Assembly (NCBI RefSeq): GCF_003815875.1
Contig: NZ_CP033924.1
Span: 5,084,001 to 5,148,000 of the forward strand
Source of the DNA: Chryseobacterium lactis
GTDB taxonomy: Bacteria > Bacteroidota > Bacteroidia > Flavobacteriales > Weeksellaceae
Reading direction: 5' to 3'
Length of the DNA: 64,000 nt
In this document: positions 17,833 through 26,899 of the stretch, piece by piece
Position numbering within the stretch: position 1 is the first letter of the stretch
How the letters are laid out: the number at the start of each line of letters is the position of its first letter
Program-made: the position numbers and the translations under genes
Notes under the pieces: model-generated
What the model was told of the DNA's origin: nothing
What the model saw: only the letters and a program-made list of their open reading frames with translations
Databases searched by the model: none

Positions 17833-18912
17833 ATGACGAAAGGTTTTCACTTATCTAAAACAAATAAGATGAAGGTATTATTAAAACAAACGGTAGGCAT
17901 TGATGTGGCACAAAACGAATTGGTGGTATCACTTGGCCGAATGGATGAGCATCTCAGTATAGAAGTTTATGCTTATAAAGTATTTGCAAATACCAAAAAA
18001 GGTTATTCAGCTCTTGTATCGTGGGTCAATAAGCAGACATCGACCTCAACAGAGATACGGTATGTAATGGAAGCGACAGGTGTTTACCATGAATCCCTGG
18101 CATACTATCTATACAATGTTAAAAAACAAGTCAGTATCGTTTTACCGAATAAGATCAGCAATTATTCGAGAACACTAGACATAAAAACGATAACGGACAA
18201 GAGTGCATCACAAGCCATTGCGAGATTTGGTTTGGAAAGACAATTGGAAGTTTGGGAACCTCCTTTAAAAATATACAATGATTTGAAGCAACTTTGTCGA
18301 GAGCGTGAACAGTTCATACAGGAGCGTACAATGTTAAAAAATCAACTGCATGCTGACCATACTTCTGAAACTTCAAATGCCAGTTCAGTGAAGAGAACAA
18401 AAAAGAGAATATCCATAATAGATCTGCAGGAAAAAGAAATACGTGAAGAAATAGCTGTACTTATCAAAGGAGATCACGTTTTAGCGGATAAGATGACAAT
18501 AGTATCTTCTATTCCGGGAATAGGAAGCCTAACAGCTGTAACAATTATAGCCGAAACAAATGGCTTTGAGTTGATAAAAAATAAACGACAGTTAGTCAGC
18601 TATGCAGGATTGGATGTAAAAGAAAAGACGTCTGGAACTTCAGTGAAATCGAAACCCCGAATCTCCAAGCGGGGTAATCGCTATTTAAGGAAGGTAATGC
18701 ATTTTCCTGCTCTAGCTGCAATCAGAACCGACGGAAGGTTCAGAGAGATTTTTTTAAGATTAGTTTCAAAGCATGGAATTAAAATGAAAGCTGTTGTGGC
18801 CATTCAAAGAAAACTATTAGAGTTGACTTTTATTTTATGGAAAAATAATTCATATTATGATCCGCAATTTGTAGATTATTCCATAAAATTAAAAAGAGGG
18901 AGGTCGATTTAA
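17833..18912 (+). mobile_element. IS110-family transposase
   Basis: 359 residues (a second in-frame ATG at 17869 would give 347). The N-terminal DEDD/RuvC-like domain has VGIDVAQNELVVSLG with the first catalytic Asp, and MEATGVYH with the Glu. The C-terminal Tnp_20 domain has SSIPGIGSLTAVTIIAE, LVSYAGLD and SKRGNRYLRKVM with the conserved serine region. It looks full length and potentially active. It separates the nuclease-NTPase block from the arsenic operon, so it may mark an insertion junction. Confidence 0.93.
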
Positions 18913-18940
18913 AACTTATCAGTTCCAAATCGACCTCCCT
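18897..18940 (+). repeat. Perfect inverted repeat over the IS110 transposase stop
   Basis: AGGGAGGTCGATTT (18897-18910) pairs perfectly with AAATCGACCTCCCT (18927-18940), with a 16-nt loop. The left arm contains the last codons and the first base of the stop. No T-tract follows, so it is either a transcript-protecting/terminating hairpin or a structural part of the element's right end. Confidence 0.75.
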
Positions 18941-18998
18941 ATAATTTATTTAAAAGGTTTTAGATTATACTACTACCCCTGAATTTTATTGCATTATC

Positions 18999-20030
18999 TT
19001 AAGAATAGTATTTTTTCTTCAGCCACAGACTTGCTCTGACCAGTAGTATGAGTACAGGAACTTCCACTAAAGGTCCAATGACACCAACAAAAGCTTGTGG
19101 AGAATTAATACCAAATACAGCAATCGCAACCGCTATGGCCAGCTCAAAATTATTCCCTGTCGCTGTAAAGGCAATAGATGCATTTTTGTCGTAAGGTACT
19201 TTTAAGGATTTGTTTACAAAGAAACTAACGAAGAACATTAGGATAAAATAGATTATCAATGGTATGGCAACTTTGATTACGTCCATTGGAAGCTCTACGA
19301 TTTTTTCACCTTTCAAGCTGAACATTAAAACAATCGTGAATAACAAAGCATACAATGTAATCGGGGAAATTCTTGGAACAAATTTTCTATTATACCATTC
19401 GATCCCTTTTGACTTTACTAGAATGTATCTGCTTAAGAATCCGGCTAGAAAAGGAATACCAAGATAAATAAGTACACTTTCTGTAACATCTTTCATGGAT
19501 ACGCTGACATTGAAATTAGCAAGACCTAATTTACCAGGCAGAACATTGATAAATAACCAGACAAAAAAACTGTAGGTAAATACCTGAAAGATACTGTTTA
19601 AAGCTACCAGAAGAGCAGCATATTCTCTATTTCCTTTTGCTAAATCATTCCATACGATGACCATAGCGATACATCTTGCTAATCCGATAAGGATTAATCC
19701 TATCATATAGTCTGGCTCATTTCTCAAAAATAAAATGGCTAGAACAAACATTAAAATTGGTCCTATAACCCAATTTAGCAATAGTGAAATACTAATTACC
19801 TTTTTATCCTTAAAGGCAGTCGGTAAAAGGGAATAGTCCACTTTAGCTAGTGGAGGGTACATCATTAAGATCAATCCAATTGCTAATGGGATATTGGTTG
19901 TACCCATGGATAAGGAATCTGTTACCTTTGAAATACCAGGGAATAAGAAACCTAAGCCCACGCCGATGGCCATAGCAAGAAATATCCATAAGGTTAGGTA
20001 TCTATCAAGAAATTTTAATTTTGGTTGCAT
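18999..20030 (-). CDS. acr3: Arsenite efflux permease Acr3
   Basis: 343 residues, about ten membrane helices, exporting As(III) from the cytoplasm. The family's key Cys motif [20 protein letters not shown] is intact, as is [17 protein letters not shown] in a late helix. Length matches Acr3. Last gene of the arsenic operon, 6 bases after the acetyltransferase gene. Confidence 0.95.
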   Translation of the reverse strand: MQPKLKFLDRYLTLWIFLAMAIGVGLGFLFPGISKVTDSLSMGTTNIPLAIGLILMMYPPLAKVDYSLLPTAFKDKKVISISLLLNWVIGPILMFVLAILFLRNEPDYMIGLILIGLARCIAMVIVWNDLAKGNREYAALLVALNSIFQVFTYSFFVWLFINVLPGKLGLANFNVSVSMKDVTESVLIYLGIPFLAGFLSRYILVKSKGIEWYNRKFVPRISPITLYALLFTIVLMFSLKGEKIVELPMDVIKVAIPLIIYFILMFFVSFFVNKSLKVPYDKNASIAFTATGNNFELAIAVAIAVFGINSPQAFVGVIGPLVEVPVLILLVRASLWLKKKYYS

Positions 20031-20036
20031 ACTATT

Positions 20037-20528
20037 TTAATTTAATCCTATTGTTTTACTTCTTCTTTCCATGATTACTGTGTCACGCCAGGTATCTCCA
20101 AGCTTTCCGATTTTTTCACGGTGACCTATTATTCTAAATCCCGTACTCTTATGAAGAGCTATTGGAGCTTCATTTTCTGGAAACATTCCACTTTGTAATG
20201 TCCAAATTCCATGGATCTCACTTTCCGTTATCAATTTTGTCATCAGGGCTTTTCCTATTCCTTTTCCTTTGTGGTCATTGGAAATGTAAATGCTCACTTC
20301 AGCCACTCCGCCATATACACAGCGATCACTAACCGCAGATAACGCTGCCCATCCCACTATGATATTGTCAATGACAGCAGCAAAACGGCTATGCTCTAAT
20401 TTACTTTTGTCCCAATCTTCCCAATTGGGAACTGAGGTTTCAAAAGTCGCATTTCCAGTTTCAAGGCCCTGTCTATAGATTTCAGCAATTTCCCTAAACT
20501 GTTCTTTACCAAATGAAATTATATCCAT
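20037..20528 (-). CDS. arsN: GNAT N-acetyltransferase, ArsN-like
   Basis: 163 residues. The N-terminal IYRQGLETGNATFETSVPNW and the acetyl-CoA loop KGKGIGKALM are typical of the phosphinothricin/arsinothricin acetyltransferase group, as is the C-terminal GHREKIGKLGDTWRDTVIME. In arsenic operons this family (ArsN1) acetylates the amino group of organoarsenical antibiotics such as arsinothricin. It lies between arsC-like and acr3 with spacings of 1 and 6 bases. The substrate is inferred from family and context. Confidence 0.82.
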   Translation of the reverse strand: MDIISFGKEQFREIAEIYRQGLETGNATFETSVPNWEDWDKSKLEHSRFAAVIDNIIVGWAALSAVSDRCVYGGVAEVSIYISNDHKGKGIGKALMTKLITESEIHGIWTLQSGMFPENEAPIALHKSTGFRIIGHREKIGKLGDTWRDTVIMERRSKTIGLN

Positions 20529-20529
20529 A

Positions 20530-21141
20530 TTATTTCTTTAATTGTGAAAAGACATAAAGCATTTCTGATGCTATCTGTAAACTTCTTTCTGCGTAGACCT
20601 GAGTTTGTTCCGGGGTATTGTCAGAAGCTTTGGGATCATCGTATTTTATTGGAAATCTATCCTCTGCTCCAAACACAATCGGACAGCCTTCATCCGCATT
20701 ATTACAGGTCATAATTGCTCCGAATTCATTTTTTGGATTAAAGTCATTGTTATATTCTTTGGAGAAACAGATTACAGCAGCTTCATTTTGTGCGTACTTT
20801 ACTGCATAGACAGGGTTTTCGTTCTCGCTAAGTTTTTGGATCTGAAAACCTTGGTTACTTAACGTTTCTGCTACTTTCGGAAACATCGCTGTTGCCTCAG
20901 TGCCACCTGAATAGCAATATACGTTCTTAACGTCAAAATGATAAGCCATAGTCTGCGCCCAGATCTGCGATAAATGACTTCTTCTACTGTTATGGGTACA
21001 GATGAAATTTAAACGGATCGTCTGGTCAGTTTCTATTTTCCTCTGCACATAATCAACTAAAGGTTGCAAAACTATTTTTCGTTCTTCTGATATCGTACCA
21101 GCTGAGAGTGCTTCGATATTTTTTACAAGTGTTTGGTTCAT
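20530..21141 (-). CDS. arsC: ArsC-type arsenate reductase / low-Mr protein tyrosine phosphatase family
   Basis: 203 residues. The phosphate-loop-like motif is FICTHNSRRSHLSQIWA, with the Cys and the following Arg pair, and DPKASD near the C-terminus fits the general acid region. It belongs to the larger Bacteroidota LMW-PTP-like class found in ars operons, which reduce arsenate to arsenite for Acr3 export. Two further Cys (AVICFS, TCNNADEGC) could form the disulfide relay. A phosphatase role cannot be excluded. Confidence 0.8.
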   Translation of the reverse strand: MNQTLVKNIEALSAGTISEERKIVLQPLVDYVQRKIETDQTIRLNFICTHNSRRSHLSQIWAQTMAYHFDVKNVYCYSGGTEATAMFPKVAETLSNQGFQIQKLSENENPVYAVKYAQNEAAVICFSKEYNNDFNPKNEFGAIMTCNNADEGCPIVFGAEDRFPIKYDDPKASDNTPEQTQVYAERSLQIASEMLYVFSQLKK

Positions 21142-21156
21142 TTCTAAATTCTAAAA

Positions 21157-21930
21157 TTAATAGCCTCTTCTTAAATTTTCTGCATATTCATTAGGTAGTG
21201 GGCTGTTTTCAACTGCTTGTGCCGCTTTTTCAATATCATAATCAAATCGAATAAATTCAACTTTGATACTGTCTTTATTAAGCACAGAACTATTGTCATT
21301 GATCGTTAACATAACATAGCCTCCCCGCACATCATTATCTTTTGGTTTTCCAACAGAACCGATATTAACTGCATGGCGATAATGCGGAAGATCCTCAGTA
21401 CCTGAATTTAAAATGCGATGATATGGCTTATGGGTATGTCCAAAACACATAATATCCGCATCCGCTTGCTCCATGATCCTGAGCATGCTTTTTTCCTCCC
21501 GGTCTTCAAACAGATATTCATTGATTTTTCTTGGGCTGCCATGTACTAATAGAAGATTTAATTTGTCTTCATTAAGCTGGAACTCAACTTTGATGTGTGC
21601 AGGAAGTGTTCGCAGATAGGAGCGTTCATCGTCCATCATAATGGAGTTTGTAAAAGAAATGGAAATGTTACCATTGTCTTTTTCACCGTCAGTTTTATAG
21701 GCACAACCACATTCGTTGCTCATACGCCCAATGCCAAAATCATAATTTCCGGCAATGGTTGGTATTTTCCTCTTCCGGATCTCATTGACCACCTCGTTGG
21801 GCCAAATATTGTAACCTACAAGATCTCCTAAACAGTAAATACTATCCGGATCACGGAATTCGACATCTTTAAAGAAAGCTTCCAGTGCCGGTAAATTTGC
21901 GTGAATATCACTGAATAATGCAATTTTCAT
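21157..21930 (-). CDS. Metallophosphoesterase of the arsenic operon
   Basis: 257 residues, calcineurin-like/YfcE-type fold. Metal-binding motifs visible: FSDIHANLPALEAF (DxH), CLGDLVGY (GD), IAGNYD (GNxD), LLVHGSP and MCFGHTHKPYHRI (GHxH). All ligands appear intact. Metallophosphoesterases occur in many arsenic operons but their substrate there is not settled. The start is 1 base downstream of the arsO stop in the same operon. Confidence 0.85.
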   Translation of the reverse strand: MKIALFSDIHANLPALEAFFKDVEFRDPDSIYCLGDLVGYNIWPNEVVNEIRKRKIPTIAGNYDFGIGRMSNECGCAYKTDGEKDNGNISISFTNSIMMDDERSYLRTLPAHIKVEFQLNEDKLNLLLVHGSPRKINEYLFEDREEKSMLRIMEQADADIMCFGHTHKPYHRILNSGTEDLPHYRHAVNIGSVGKPKDNDVRGGYVMLTINDNSSVLNKDSIKVEFIRFDYDIEKAAQAVENSPLPNEYAENLRRGY

Positions 21931-21931
21931 T

Positions 21932-22993
21932 TTAGTTTTGTTGGTTTAAAAATTCTTCGATTTCAGCAATGGTCTGTTTTGCTATTCTGTTTACCCCTAT
22001 TAATGTTGCAGAGGCGTAACCAGTCCAGTTGCCATATCCTACAAGCCATAGTCCGGTCACTTCTAAGGACTTGCTTTCTGTAGTTTTTGCAATGCCCTTT
22101 TCATCCGTTTCTATAAGTGATTTAAGATAAGAGGTATTGTAACCGAAACCTGTGCACCAAATAATAGCATCAAATTCCTCTTTTTCACCATTATACCAGA
22201 TTACCCCTTTATCGTATAGCTGATGGAATGTACCACTTGATACAAATACGCCTCTTTGTTTAGCCTCCTTAACGGTTGGAACCATTACGATATTACCTAA
22301 ATTGTATTGCGATGAATCAAACGGTTTTCCTTCTTTTTCCGCCTTGTATCGGGCAGAGGCAACAGTGAATAAATAATAACCATCTACATCATCAGGTAAA
22401 AATTCAGGCTCCTTTTTGGTTGACCATTTTACAGTGGTAACTTTTGAAAGCTCTGCAACAATCTGTGCGCCTGAATTACCTTCGCCTACTACTAATGTTT
22501 TCAGTCCGATAAATTTTTCAGGGTTCTTATATTTTCCCGAATGTATCTGTAAACCTTTATAATCTTCTATTCCATCAATCGTTGGAATAAATGGATTCTC
22601 CCAAGTTCCGGTTGCTGAAATAACTGTTTTGGTTTTAAAAATCCCTTGAAGAGTATGAACGTAAAATAAACCTTCATTTTTTTTAATTTCAGTAACTTCA
22701 GTACTCCTTTGAACATTCAGTTGATAATGGTCTTCATACTTGCCCAAGTAATCAATTACTTCTTGTCTTAGCGGAAACTGATGTTCAGATTTAGGCATTA
22801 GCCAACCCGGTAATGAACTGTATTCTCTGGGAGAAAAAAGAGTCAGACTATCCCAGGTATGGAGCCATGCACCACCTGGAACAGCCTGTTTATCCAGTAT
22901 AATATATTTCAGTTTTGCTCGTCTCAGATAATATCCACAAGCTAAGGCACTCTGTCCCCCTCCAATAACAATAACATCAAAAATTTCTTCCAT
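21932..22993 (-). CDS. arsO: ArsO-like flavin-dependent monooxygenase
   Basis: 353 residues. FAD site VIVIGGGQSALACGYYL at residues ~7-23 and the second dinucleotide motif VVGEGNSGAQIVAEL at ~167-181. Between them is the FMO-like SATGTWENPFIP and a late ATG-type motif in IIWCTGFGYN. This is the YdhS/ArsO class, often present in arsenic operons and proposed to act on arsenic species using NAD(P)H. The exact reaction is not established here. Confidence 0.85.
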   Translation of the reverse strand: MEEIFDVIVIGGGQSALACGYYLRRAKLKYIILDKQAVPGGAWLHTWDSLTLFSPREYSSLPGWLMPKSEHQFPLRQEVIDYLGKYEDHYQLNVQRSTEVTEIKKNEGLFYVHTLQGIFKTKTVISATGTWENPFIPTIDGIEDYKGLQIHSGKYKNPEKFIGLKTLVVGEGNSGAQIVAELSKVTTVKWSTKKEPEFLPDDVDGYYLFTVASARYKAEKEGKPFDSSQYNLGNIVMVPTVKEAKQRGVFVSSGTFHQLYDKGVIWYNGEKEEFDAIIWCTGFGYNTSYLKSLIETDEKGIAKTTESKSLEVTGLWLVGYGNWTGYASATLIGVNRIAKQTIAEIEEFLNQQN

Positions 22994-23040
22994 CGGATTT
23001 TAATACTGTTTAGAAGTTATATATTACATTCTTCGGATAG

Positions 23041-23514
23041 TTAGCAACAACCACCTCCGGGTGTACATGTATTGCTCTGATTTACCGTTAACTCAGAAAG
23101 GTTTTTCTTTTGCTTTTCTGATGGAATACCACAAGCGTCCTGGGCAAGGCATGCTGTTGTTTTGCTTTTCAACACAAATGTTTTTCCGTTAAACTCCAGA
23201 TCATATTTACCGATGGTATCACTTTGATATTCAACTTCGATCTCCGAATCTTCGATTCCTAATTTCTCCTCAGAAAGTCTGATAATGTTTAACAACTTAC
23301 CTGGTTTTAAACGATGTTCATAATCATCCGCATTCCAAAGCTGAAAGTTTACAGCTTTTTCGTCACGGATTACACCACCACAGTCAATGAACTTTTTATT
23401 GATCTGACCAACTTCTGTAACATGGAAATGTTCAGGTACAAATGTTCCATTTTCTAACTGAAATTCAACATTTTCTAATGTTGGAAGAATTTCTTTGATT
23501 TCTGATAATTTCAT
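23041..23514 (-). CDS. DUF6428-like arsenic-cluster protein
   Basis: 157 residues. Cytosolic, with conserved FVPEHFHVTEVGQINKKFID and QLWNADDYEHRLKPGKLL. It ends in a Cys-rich tail, CTPGGGCC, and has an internal CLAQDACG, suggesting thiol chemistry or arsenite/metal binding. Proteins of this type are found beside Bacteroidota ars genes; no biochemical role is known to me. An ArsR-type operator copy lies 25 bases upstream, so it probably has its own promoter inside the arsenic cluster. Confidence 0.75.
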   Translation of the reverse strand: MKLSEIKEILPTLENVEFQLENGTFVPEHFHVTEVGQINKKFIDCGGVIRDEKAVNFQLWNADDYEHRLKPGKLLNIIRLSEEKLGIEDSEIEVEYQSDTIGKYDLEFNGKTFVLKSKTTACLAQDACGIPSEKQKKNLSELTVNQSNTCTPGGGCC

Positions 23515-23538
23515 TGTTTTAATATTTTATAGTTATAA

Positions 23539-23555
23539 TGCAATATTGCGATATT
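23539..23555 (-). promoter_or_regulatory. ArsR operator copy 2
   Basis: TGCAATATTGCGATATT, differing by one base from the site in front of arsR at 24485-24501. It lies 25 bases upstream of the DUF6428-like start. Confidence 0.68.
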
Positions 23556-23570
23556 TGTTGACAAATTTTT

Positions 23571-24137
23571 TTAACAGCATTTGAGCTGTATCTTTTTAAA
23601 GTAATAATTGAATTTCGGACTATAAACCATAATATGCAAAAGGCTTATGATAATTGCACCCGGTAAAAGATTCAATGCTATGATCTTGAAAGTTTGATAG
23701 TTTTCTATCTGCTGAAAATTTTCAGTTAAACTGATGCCATCAGCATTTATATTTATTTTAATCACTAAAAAAACAGCGATAGCCGCGAAGTGGAAACCAT
23801 TTACCAAAAGGTGAACAATATATTCCCATCTTGGCAACCCTCCCATAAATGCTCTACTATCTTTTTCAACATAGGCATCGACCAACAAGGTGATAATATC
23901 AACTGCAATCAAAATGCAGCCTAATAAAAACAAATTGTTGTTTTCAATATTGATGAATAGAGAGATTAAAATACCCGTAAATAATAAGGCTCTTATTGTA
24001 TGTGTAAGATGTTCAAAACGACTTTCTTCATGTTGATAGAGGCGATATTTATATAGGTGTAAGAATACACCATCAAATACTGCCAGTAGTGAATAGCTGA
24101 TCAATAATATCGATGATATAATGAAAGCAATTTCCAT
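23571..24137 (-). CDS. Multi-spanning membrane protein of the arsenic cluster
   Basis: 188 residues with about five hydrophobic helices (e.g. 4-24 ISSILLISYSLLAVFDGVF, 48-66, 70-88, 107-125). It ends with QLKCC, a Cys pair like those at the tails of neighbouring ArsR and MerT-linked proteins. No family recognised. It sits directly after arsR (4-base gap), so it is co-expressed with it. A role in metalloid handling is inferred from location and the terminal Cys pair. Confidence 0.7.
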   Translation of the reverse strand: MEIAFIISSILLISYSLLAVFDGVFLHLYKYRLYQHEESRFEHLTHTIRALLFTGILISLFINIENNNLFLLGCILIAVDIITLLVDAYVEKDSRAFMGGLPRWEYIVHLLVNGFHFAAIAVFLVIKININADGISLTENFQQIENYQTFKIIALNLLPGAIIISLLHIMVYSPKFNYYFKKIQLKCC

Positions 24138-24141
24138 TTTC

Positions 24142-24468
24142 TTAACAACATTTTTGGTTAGTTACCGTAAAGATTATTTTTGAAAAATACTCTTTCAATA
24201 TGTCAAAAGTATTTTCGTCAATACAATAACAAACTGAATTACCTTCAATGCTTCCTTTTATCAATCCTGCGTTTTTCAGTTCTTTTAAATGTTGTGATAC
24301 AGTTGGCTGTGCTAACGGTAATTCATTCACAATGTCTCCAGTTATACAAGTATTGACCTTCAACAAATACTCGATAATAGCAATTCTAGCAGGATGTCCC
24401 AAGGCTTTAGCAATAACCGCTATCTGGTTCTGGCTTTCAGTAAAATGCTCTGTTTTTGTAGCTCCCAT
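24142..24468 (-). CDS. arsR: ArsR/SmtB-family arsenic repressor
   Basis: 108 residues from the ATG at 24468. A TTG at 24489 in the same frame would lie inside the operator and is unlikely. Winged helix: KALGHPARIAIIEYLLKVNT, CITGDIVNELPLAQPTVSQHLKELKNAGLI with the recognition helix. Cys residues occur at NTCITG, SVCYCID and the C-terminal QKCC, candidates for As(III) coordination. It would repress this promoter and probably the internal one. Confidence 0.9.
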   Translation of the reverse strand: MGATKTEHFTESQNQIAVIAKALGHPARIAIIEYLLKVNTCITGDIVNELPLAQPTVSQHLKELKNAGLIKGSIEGNSVCYCIDENTFDILKEYFSKIIFTVTNQKCC

Positions 24469-24484
24469 GTCATAATTATTATAT

Positions 24485-24501
24485 TGCAATATTACGATAT
24501 T
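24485..24501 (-). promoter_or_regulatory. ArsR operator copy 1 overlapping the arsR promoter
   Basis: TGCAATATTACGATATT, 17 bp. The palindrome core ATATTGCAATAT is at 24481-24492. On the minus strand the site contains TAATATTG, one base from the TAnnTTTG -7 consensus, so binding would block transcription of arsR. Confidence 0.7.
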
Positions 24502-24692
24502 ATTTTTGATATAAAAAGATAATGATGATATTTTTTTATATGTTACCGCAAACCTTAAATATAAAAAAAGGGATAATTTAAATTGTTTCTTTGAAGTTTA
24601 AGTGAAAGAGGCTGCGTTTGTCATTATAATTTACTCCTTGTTTTTATCCAAGAATTTGTAATTGTATCTAGGTTTAAATAAATACCCAGAGA

Positions 24693-24899
24693 TTAACAGC
24701 ATTTTTTATTTTCTTGAATTGGCGGACACTTTACAGAGCCGAAACTACAATATACGCAACAATCACCCTTGAGAGGTTTTAAAACTCTCTTGCACTTTTC
24801 ACATTCGTAAAAATATTGGCAGGCGTTTGTTGGCATTGTTTCCTCTTTCTTGTAACCACAGTCTGGACAAGTTATTATTGTTTGTAACTTTATTTCCAT
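24693..24899 (-). CDS. Small Cys-rich metal-binding protein beside MerTP
   Basis: 68 residues with eleven cysteines, including CPDCG, CEKCK, and the hallmark GDCCVYCSFGSVKCPP near the end, then KKCC. The paired CxxC motifs resemble a zinc-ribbon. This GDCCVYCSYG-type protein commonly follows mercuric transport genes in Bacteroidota. It is probably a cytosolic mercury/zinc-binding accessory. The start overlaps the MerTP stop by one base. Confidence 0.8.
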   Translation of the reverse strand: MEIKLQTIITCPDCGYKKEETMPTNACQYFYECEKCKRVLKPLKGDCCVYCSFGSVKCPPIQENKKCC

Positions 24900-25501
24900 T
24901 ACGATATAGTTTTACTATTTATTGCTTTATATCCTGTTGAATTGATAGCATTTTCAATTTCCGTGATACTTGTTTGTTTACTGTCGAACTTAACAATAGC
25001 GTTGCCCTTTTCATAAGATACTACAACTTCGACAATTCCTTTTAGTCGGTTGATCTCTGTTTTAATATGTTGTTCACACCCAGAACAAGTCATTCCTTTA
25101 ATAGCAAACTCAACTTTCTGAATCTTGGAAGTCTGAGTTATAATAGTTTTACTTTTAGTCTGGGAAAAAAATATGTGAGAATAAATTGGAAACGATAAAA
25201 GTAAACCCGCAAAGACGGTAACAATTCCTAAAAATGAACTTGTCTGCATAAAATTTGGTTTTTCAGTTACTTCACAATTACAATCTATTTTCCTTAGCGG
25301 TTTCAATTTTTGATACCATGCAAAGCCAAGCACTAAAATTGTTAAACCGATAAAATATGGACGGAAAGGTTCAAGCCAGGAAAAAGTTGAAGCAAGACCA
25401 CTTGTTCCAGCTATAAGCGCCAAAACAGGTGTTATACAACACAGAGAAGCTGCAATAGCTGTTAAAAGTCCAGTACCGATAAGTTTTTTATCCGTTTTCA
25501 T
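24899..25501 (-). CDS. merTP: Mercuric transport fusion protein MerTP
   Basis: 200 residues. The N-terminal MerT part has three hydrophobic helices and the Cys pair SLCCITPVLALIAG in helix 1, plus a second pair KIDCNCE in a loop. The C-terminal HMA domain (about 130-200) carries FAIKGMTCSGCEQHI with CxxC, replacing separate MerP. It moves Hg(II) into the cytoplasm in the mer pathway. No MerA or MerB is in this window, so detoxification must rely on genes elsewhere or another role applies. It overlaps the upstream ArsR-type gene by ATGA. Confidence 0.9.
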   Translation of the reverse strand: MKTDKKLIGTGLLTAIAASLCCITPVLALIAGTSGLASTFSWLEPFRPYFIGLTILVLGFAWYQKLKPLRKIDCNCEVTEKPNFMQTSSFLGIVTVFAGLLLSFPIYSHIFFSQTKSKTIITQTSKIQKVEFAIKGMTCSGCEQHIKTEINRLKGIVEVVVSYEKGNAIVKFDSKQTSITEIENAINSTGYKAINSKTIS

Positions 25502-25872
25502 ATTGTTTCTAAAACTTTATTATCAACTAGTATTTTAAAAAATGGATCCAGCAATTTTTCGTACTCTTTTGTCAATGAGTAAAAAATGGTTTGTGCTTCT
25601 CTTTCTGTTATGATTAGCTTTCGGTCTTTAAGCTTTCGTAAATGCTGGGAAACTGCTGAAATTGTCATATCTAGTATATCGCTTAAATCACATACACAAA
25701 GTCGTTTTTCTTCATGTAGAAGAAACAAGATTTTCAGCCTTACATTATTTCCCGCTAATTCAAGTCCACTTGATAAATAATCAAAAGGGTCTTGGAGTTC
25801 TAAAACTCGATTTTTACAGCGATTGATCTGTCTAATATCCGCCCGTTGTCTTATGCACGAATTATTTTCCAT
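25498..25872 (-). CDS. ArsR-family metal-responsive repressor of the mer-type operon
   Basis: 124 residues. Winged helix-turn-helix with the metal-sensing CVCDL at the alpha3 position (RLCVCDLSDILDMTISAVSQ), as in the CadC/ArsR CVC type, and wing REAQTIFYSL. It controls merTP through an adjacent 26-bp palindrome. Translation is coupled to merTP by ATGA overlap. The -7 box ends 4 bases before its ATG, suggesting a leaderless or near-leaderless message. Confidence 0.88.
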   Translation of the reverse strand: MENNSCIRQRADIRQINRCKNRVLELQDPFDYLSSGLELAGNNVRLKILFLLHEEKRLCVCDLSDILDMTISAVSQHLRKLKDRKLIITEREAQTIFYSLTKEYEKLLDPFFKILVDNKVLETI

Positions 25873-25876
25873 CTTG

Positions 25877-25919
25877 CAAATATAGCTAAATTTATTATTT
25901 AAGCAAGTGCTTAAATAAT
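25877..25919 (-). promoter_or_regulatory. Promoter and operator of the mer-type operon
   Basis: The 26-bp palindrome ATTATTTAAGCA-AG-TGCTTAAATAAT lies at 25894-25919. Reading leftward, -33 TTG (25904-25906) is inside the palindrome and -7 TATATTTG is at 25877-25884, with a 19-bp spacer typical of this phylum. Confidence 0.82.
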
Positions 25920-26058
25920 GATTGAAATGTTTTAAGAATTGTTCGGATTATAATACAGAATCTATTGCTCAGAAAAAGATACAGTGGATACCTACCTTCT
26001 TTACATTCCGATTTTTTTGAACTTTTTAAGAGATATTTTTTTCTAATGGATAAAAGTA

Positions 26059-26090
26059 AAAAAGCCGAATAGATTAGTATTCGGCTTTTT
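26059..26090 (-). terminator. Terminator after the CDF transporter
   Basis: AAAAAGCCGAATA (26059-26071) pairs perfectly with TATTCGGCTTTTT (26078-26090) over a GATTAG loop. It ends the leftward operon 9 bases after the transporter stop and may work both ways. Confidence 0.88.
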
Positions 26091-26098
26091 ATAAGATA

Positions 26099-26896
26099 TT
26101 ATTTTGCTAGTTTCATAATAGAAAATGCGCCACGTATTACAATTGCGAAGACTACCGTTCCAACTATCAGGTCTGGTATTCGGGAAGAAGTAACATATAC
26201 CAAAATTCCTGCAAGGATAACACCTATATTTATAATAACATCGTTTGAGGTAAAAAGCTGGCTGGCTTTAATATGAGCATCATCACTGTTTGTACGACGG
26301 AGAATGATCAATGAAGCAGCATTACCCATTAAAGCTAAAAGGGATATCGTAATCATTGTTGAAAACACAGGTGTTTCTCCATATCCCATAAATCTGCGTA
26401 TGACTTCGAAAAATCCTAAAACAGCCAAAATAAGCTGTAAATATCCGCTTACCTTTGCAATATTCTTTTTTCGCATAATTGATCCACCCACTGCCCATAG
26501 GCTAAGTCCATAAACAAGTGCATCGGCCAGCATATCTAAGCTATCGGCTACCAGTCCCATTGAATTTGAAATAAAACCTGTAATGATTTCCAGACCAAAG
26601 AAAAAGGCATTGATCAGTAGAACAAGCCACAATAATTTTCGCTCTTTGCGCTCATCTTTTTGAACTGGATTATGATCAAGTGAATCGACGGAACCGATAT
26701 AACTGTCCTTGAGATTCAGTTCACTGATAGCCGCCTTGATCTGTTCCATGTTATCCAGATGGTATACTTCCAATTTCCTGGCTGCCAGATTAAAATCCAA
26801 TCTGGATATGCCTGTAATCTCACTAAGTTTCATACGGATCATCTGTTCCTCGGCAGAGCAGTCCATTCGCTTAATTTCGAAAGTCGACTTCTTCAT
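26099..26896 (-). CDS. HMA-CDF metal cation transporter
   Basis: 265 residues. An N-terminal ~70-residue HMA-like domain has FEIKRMDCSAEEQMIRM, where the second Cys of CxxC is Glu. The CDF-type transporter part follows (about 85-265) with GFISNSMGLVADSLDMLADA. The histidine usual in CDF metal sites is missing here: the HxxxD pair appears as D-x-x-D, which may alter metal preference. Probable metal efflux across the inner membrane. Its start is 4 bases from the TonB receptor stop. Confidence 0.85.
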   Translation of the reverse strand: MKKSTFEIKRMDCSAEEQMIRMKLSEITGISRLDFNLAARKLEVYHLDNMEQIKAAISELNLKDSYIGSVDSLDHNPVQKDERKERKLLWLVLLINAFFFGLEIITGFISNSMGLVADSLDMLADALVYGLSLWAVGGSIMRKKNIAKVSGYLQLILAVLGFFEVIRRFMGYGETPVFSTMITISLLALMGNAASLIILRRTNSDDAHIKASQLFTSNDVIINIGVILAGILVYVTSSRIPDLIVGTVVFAIVIRGAFSIMKLAK

Positions 26897-26899
26897 CGC

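Noticed and set aside
24469..24489. TTG start for arsR
   Set aside because: It lies inside the operator; the ATG at 24468 is in the right position.
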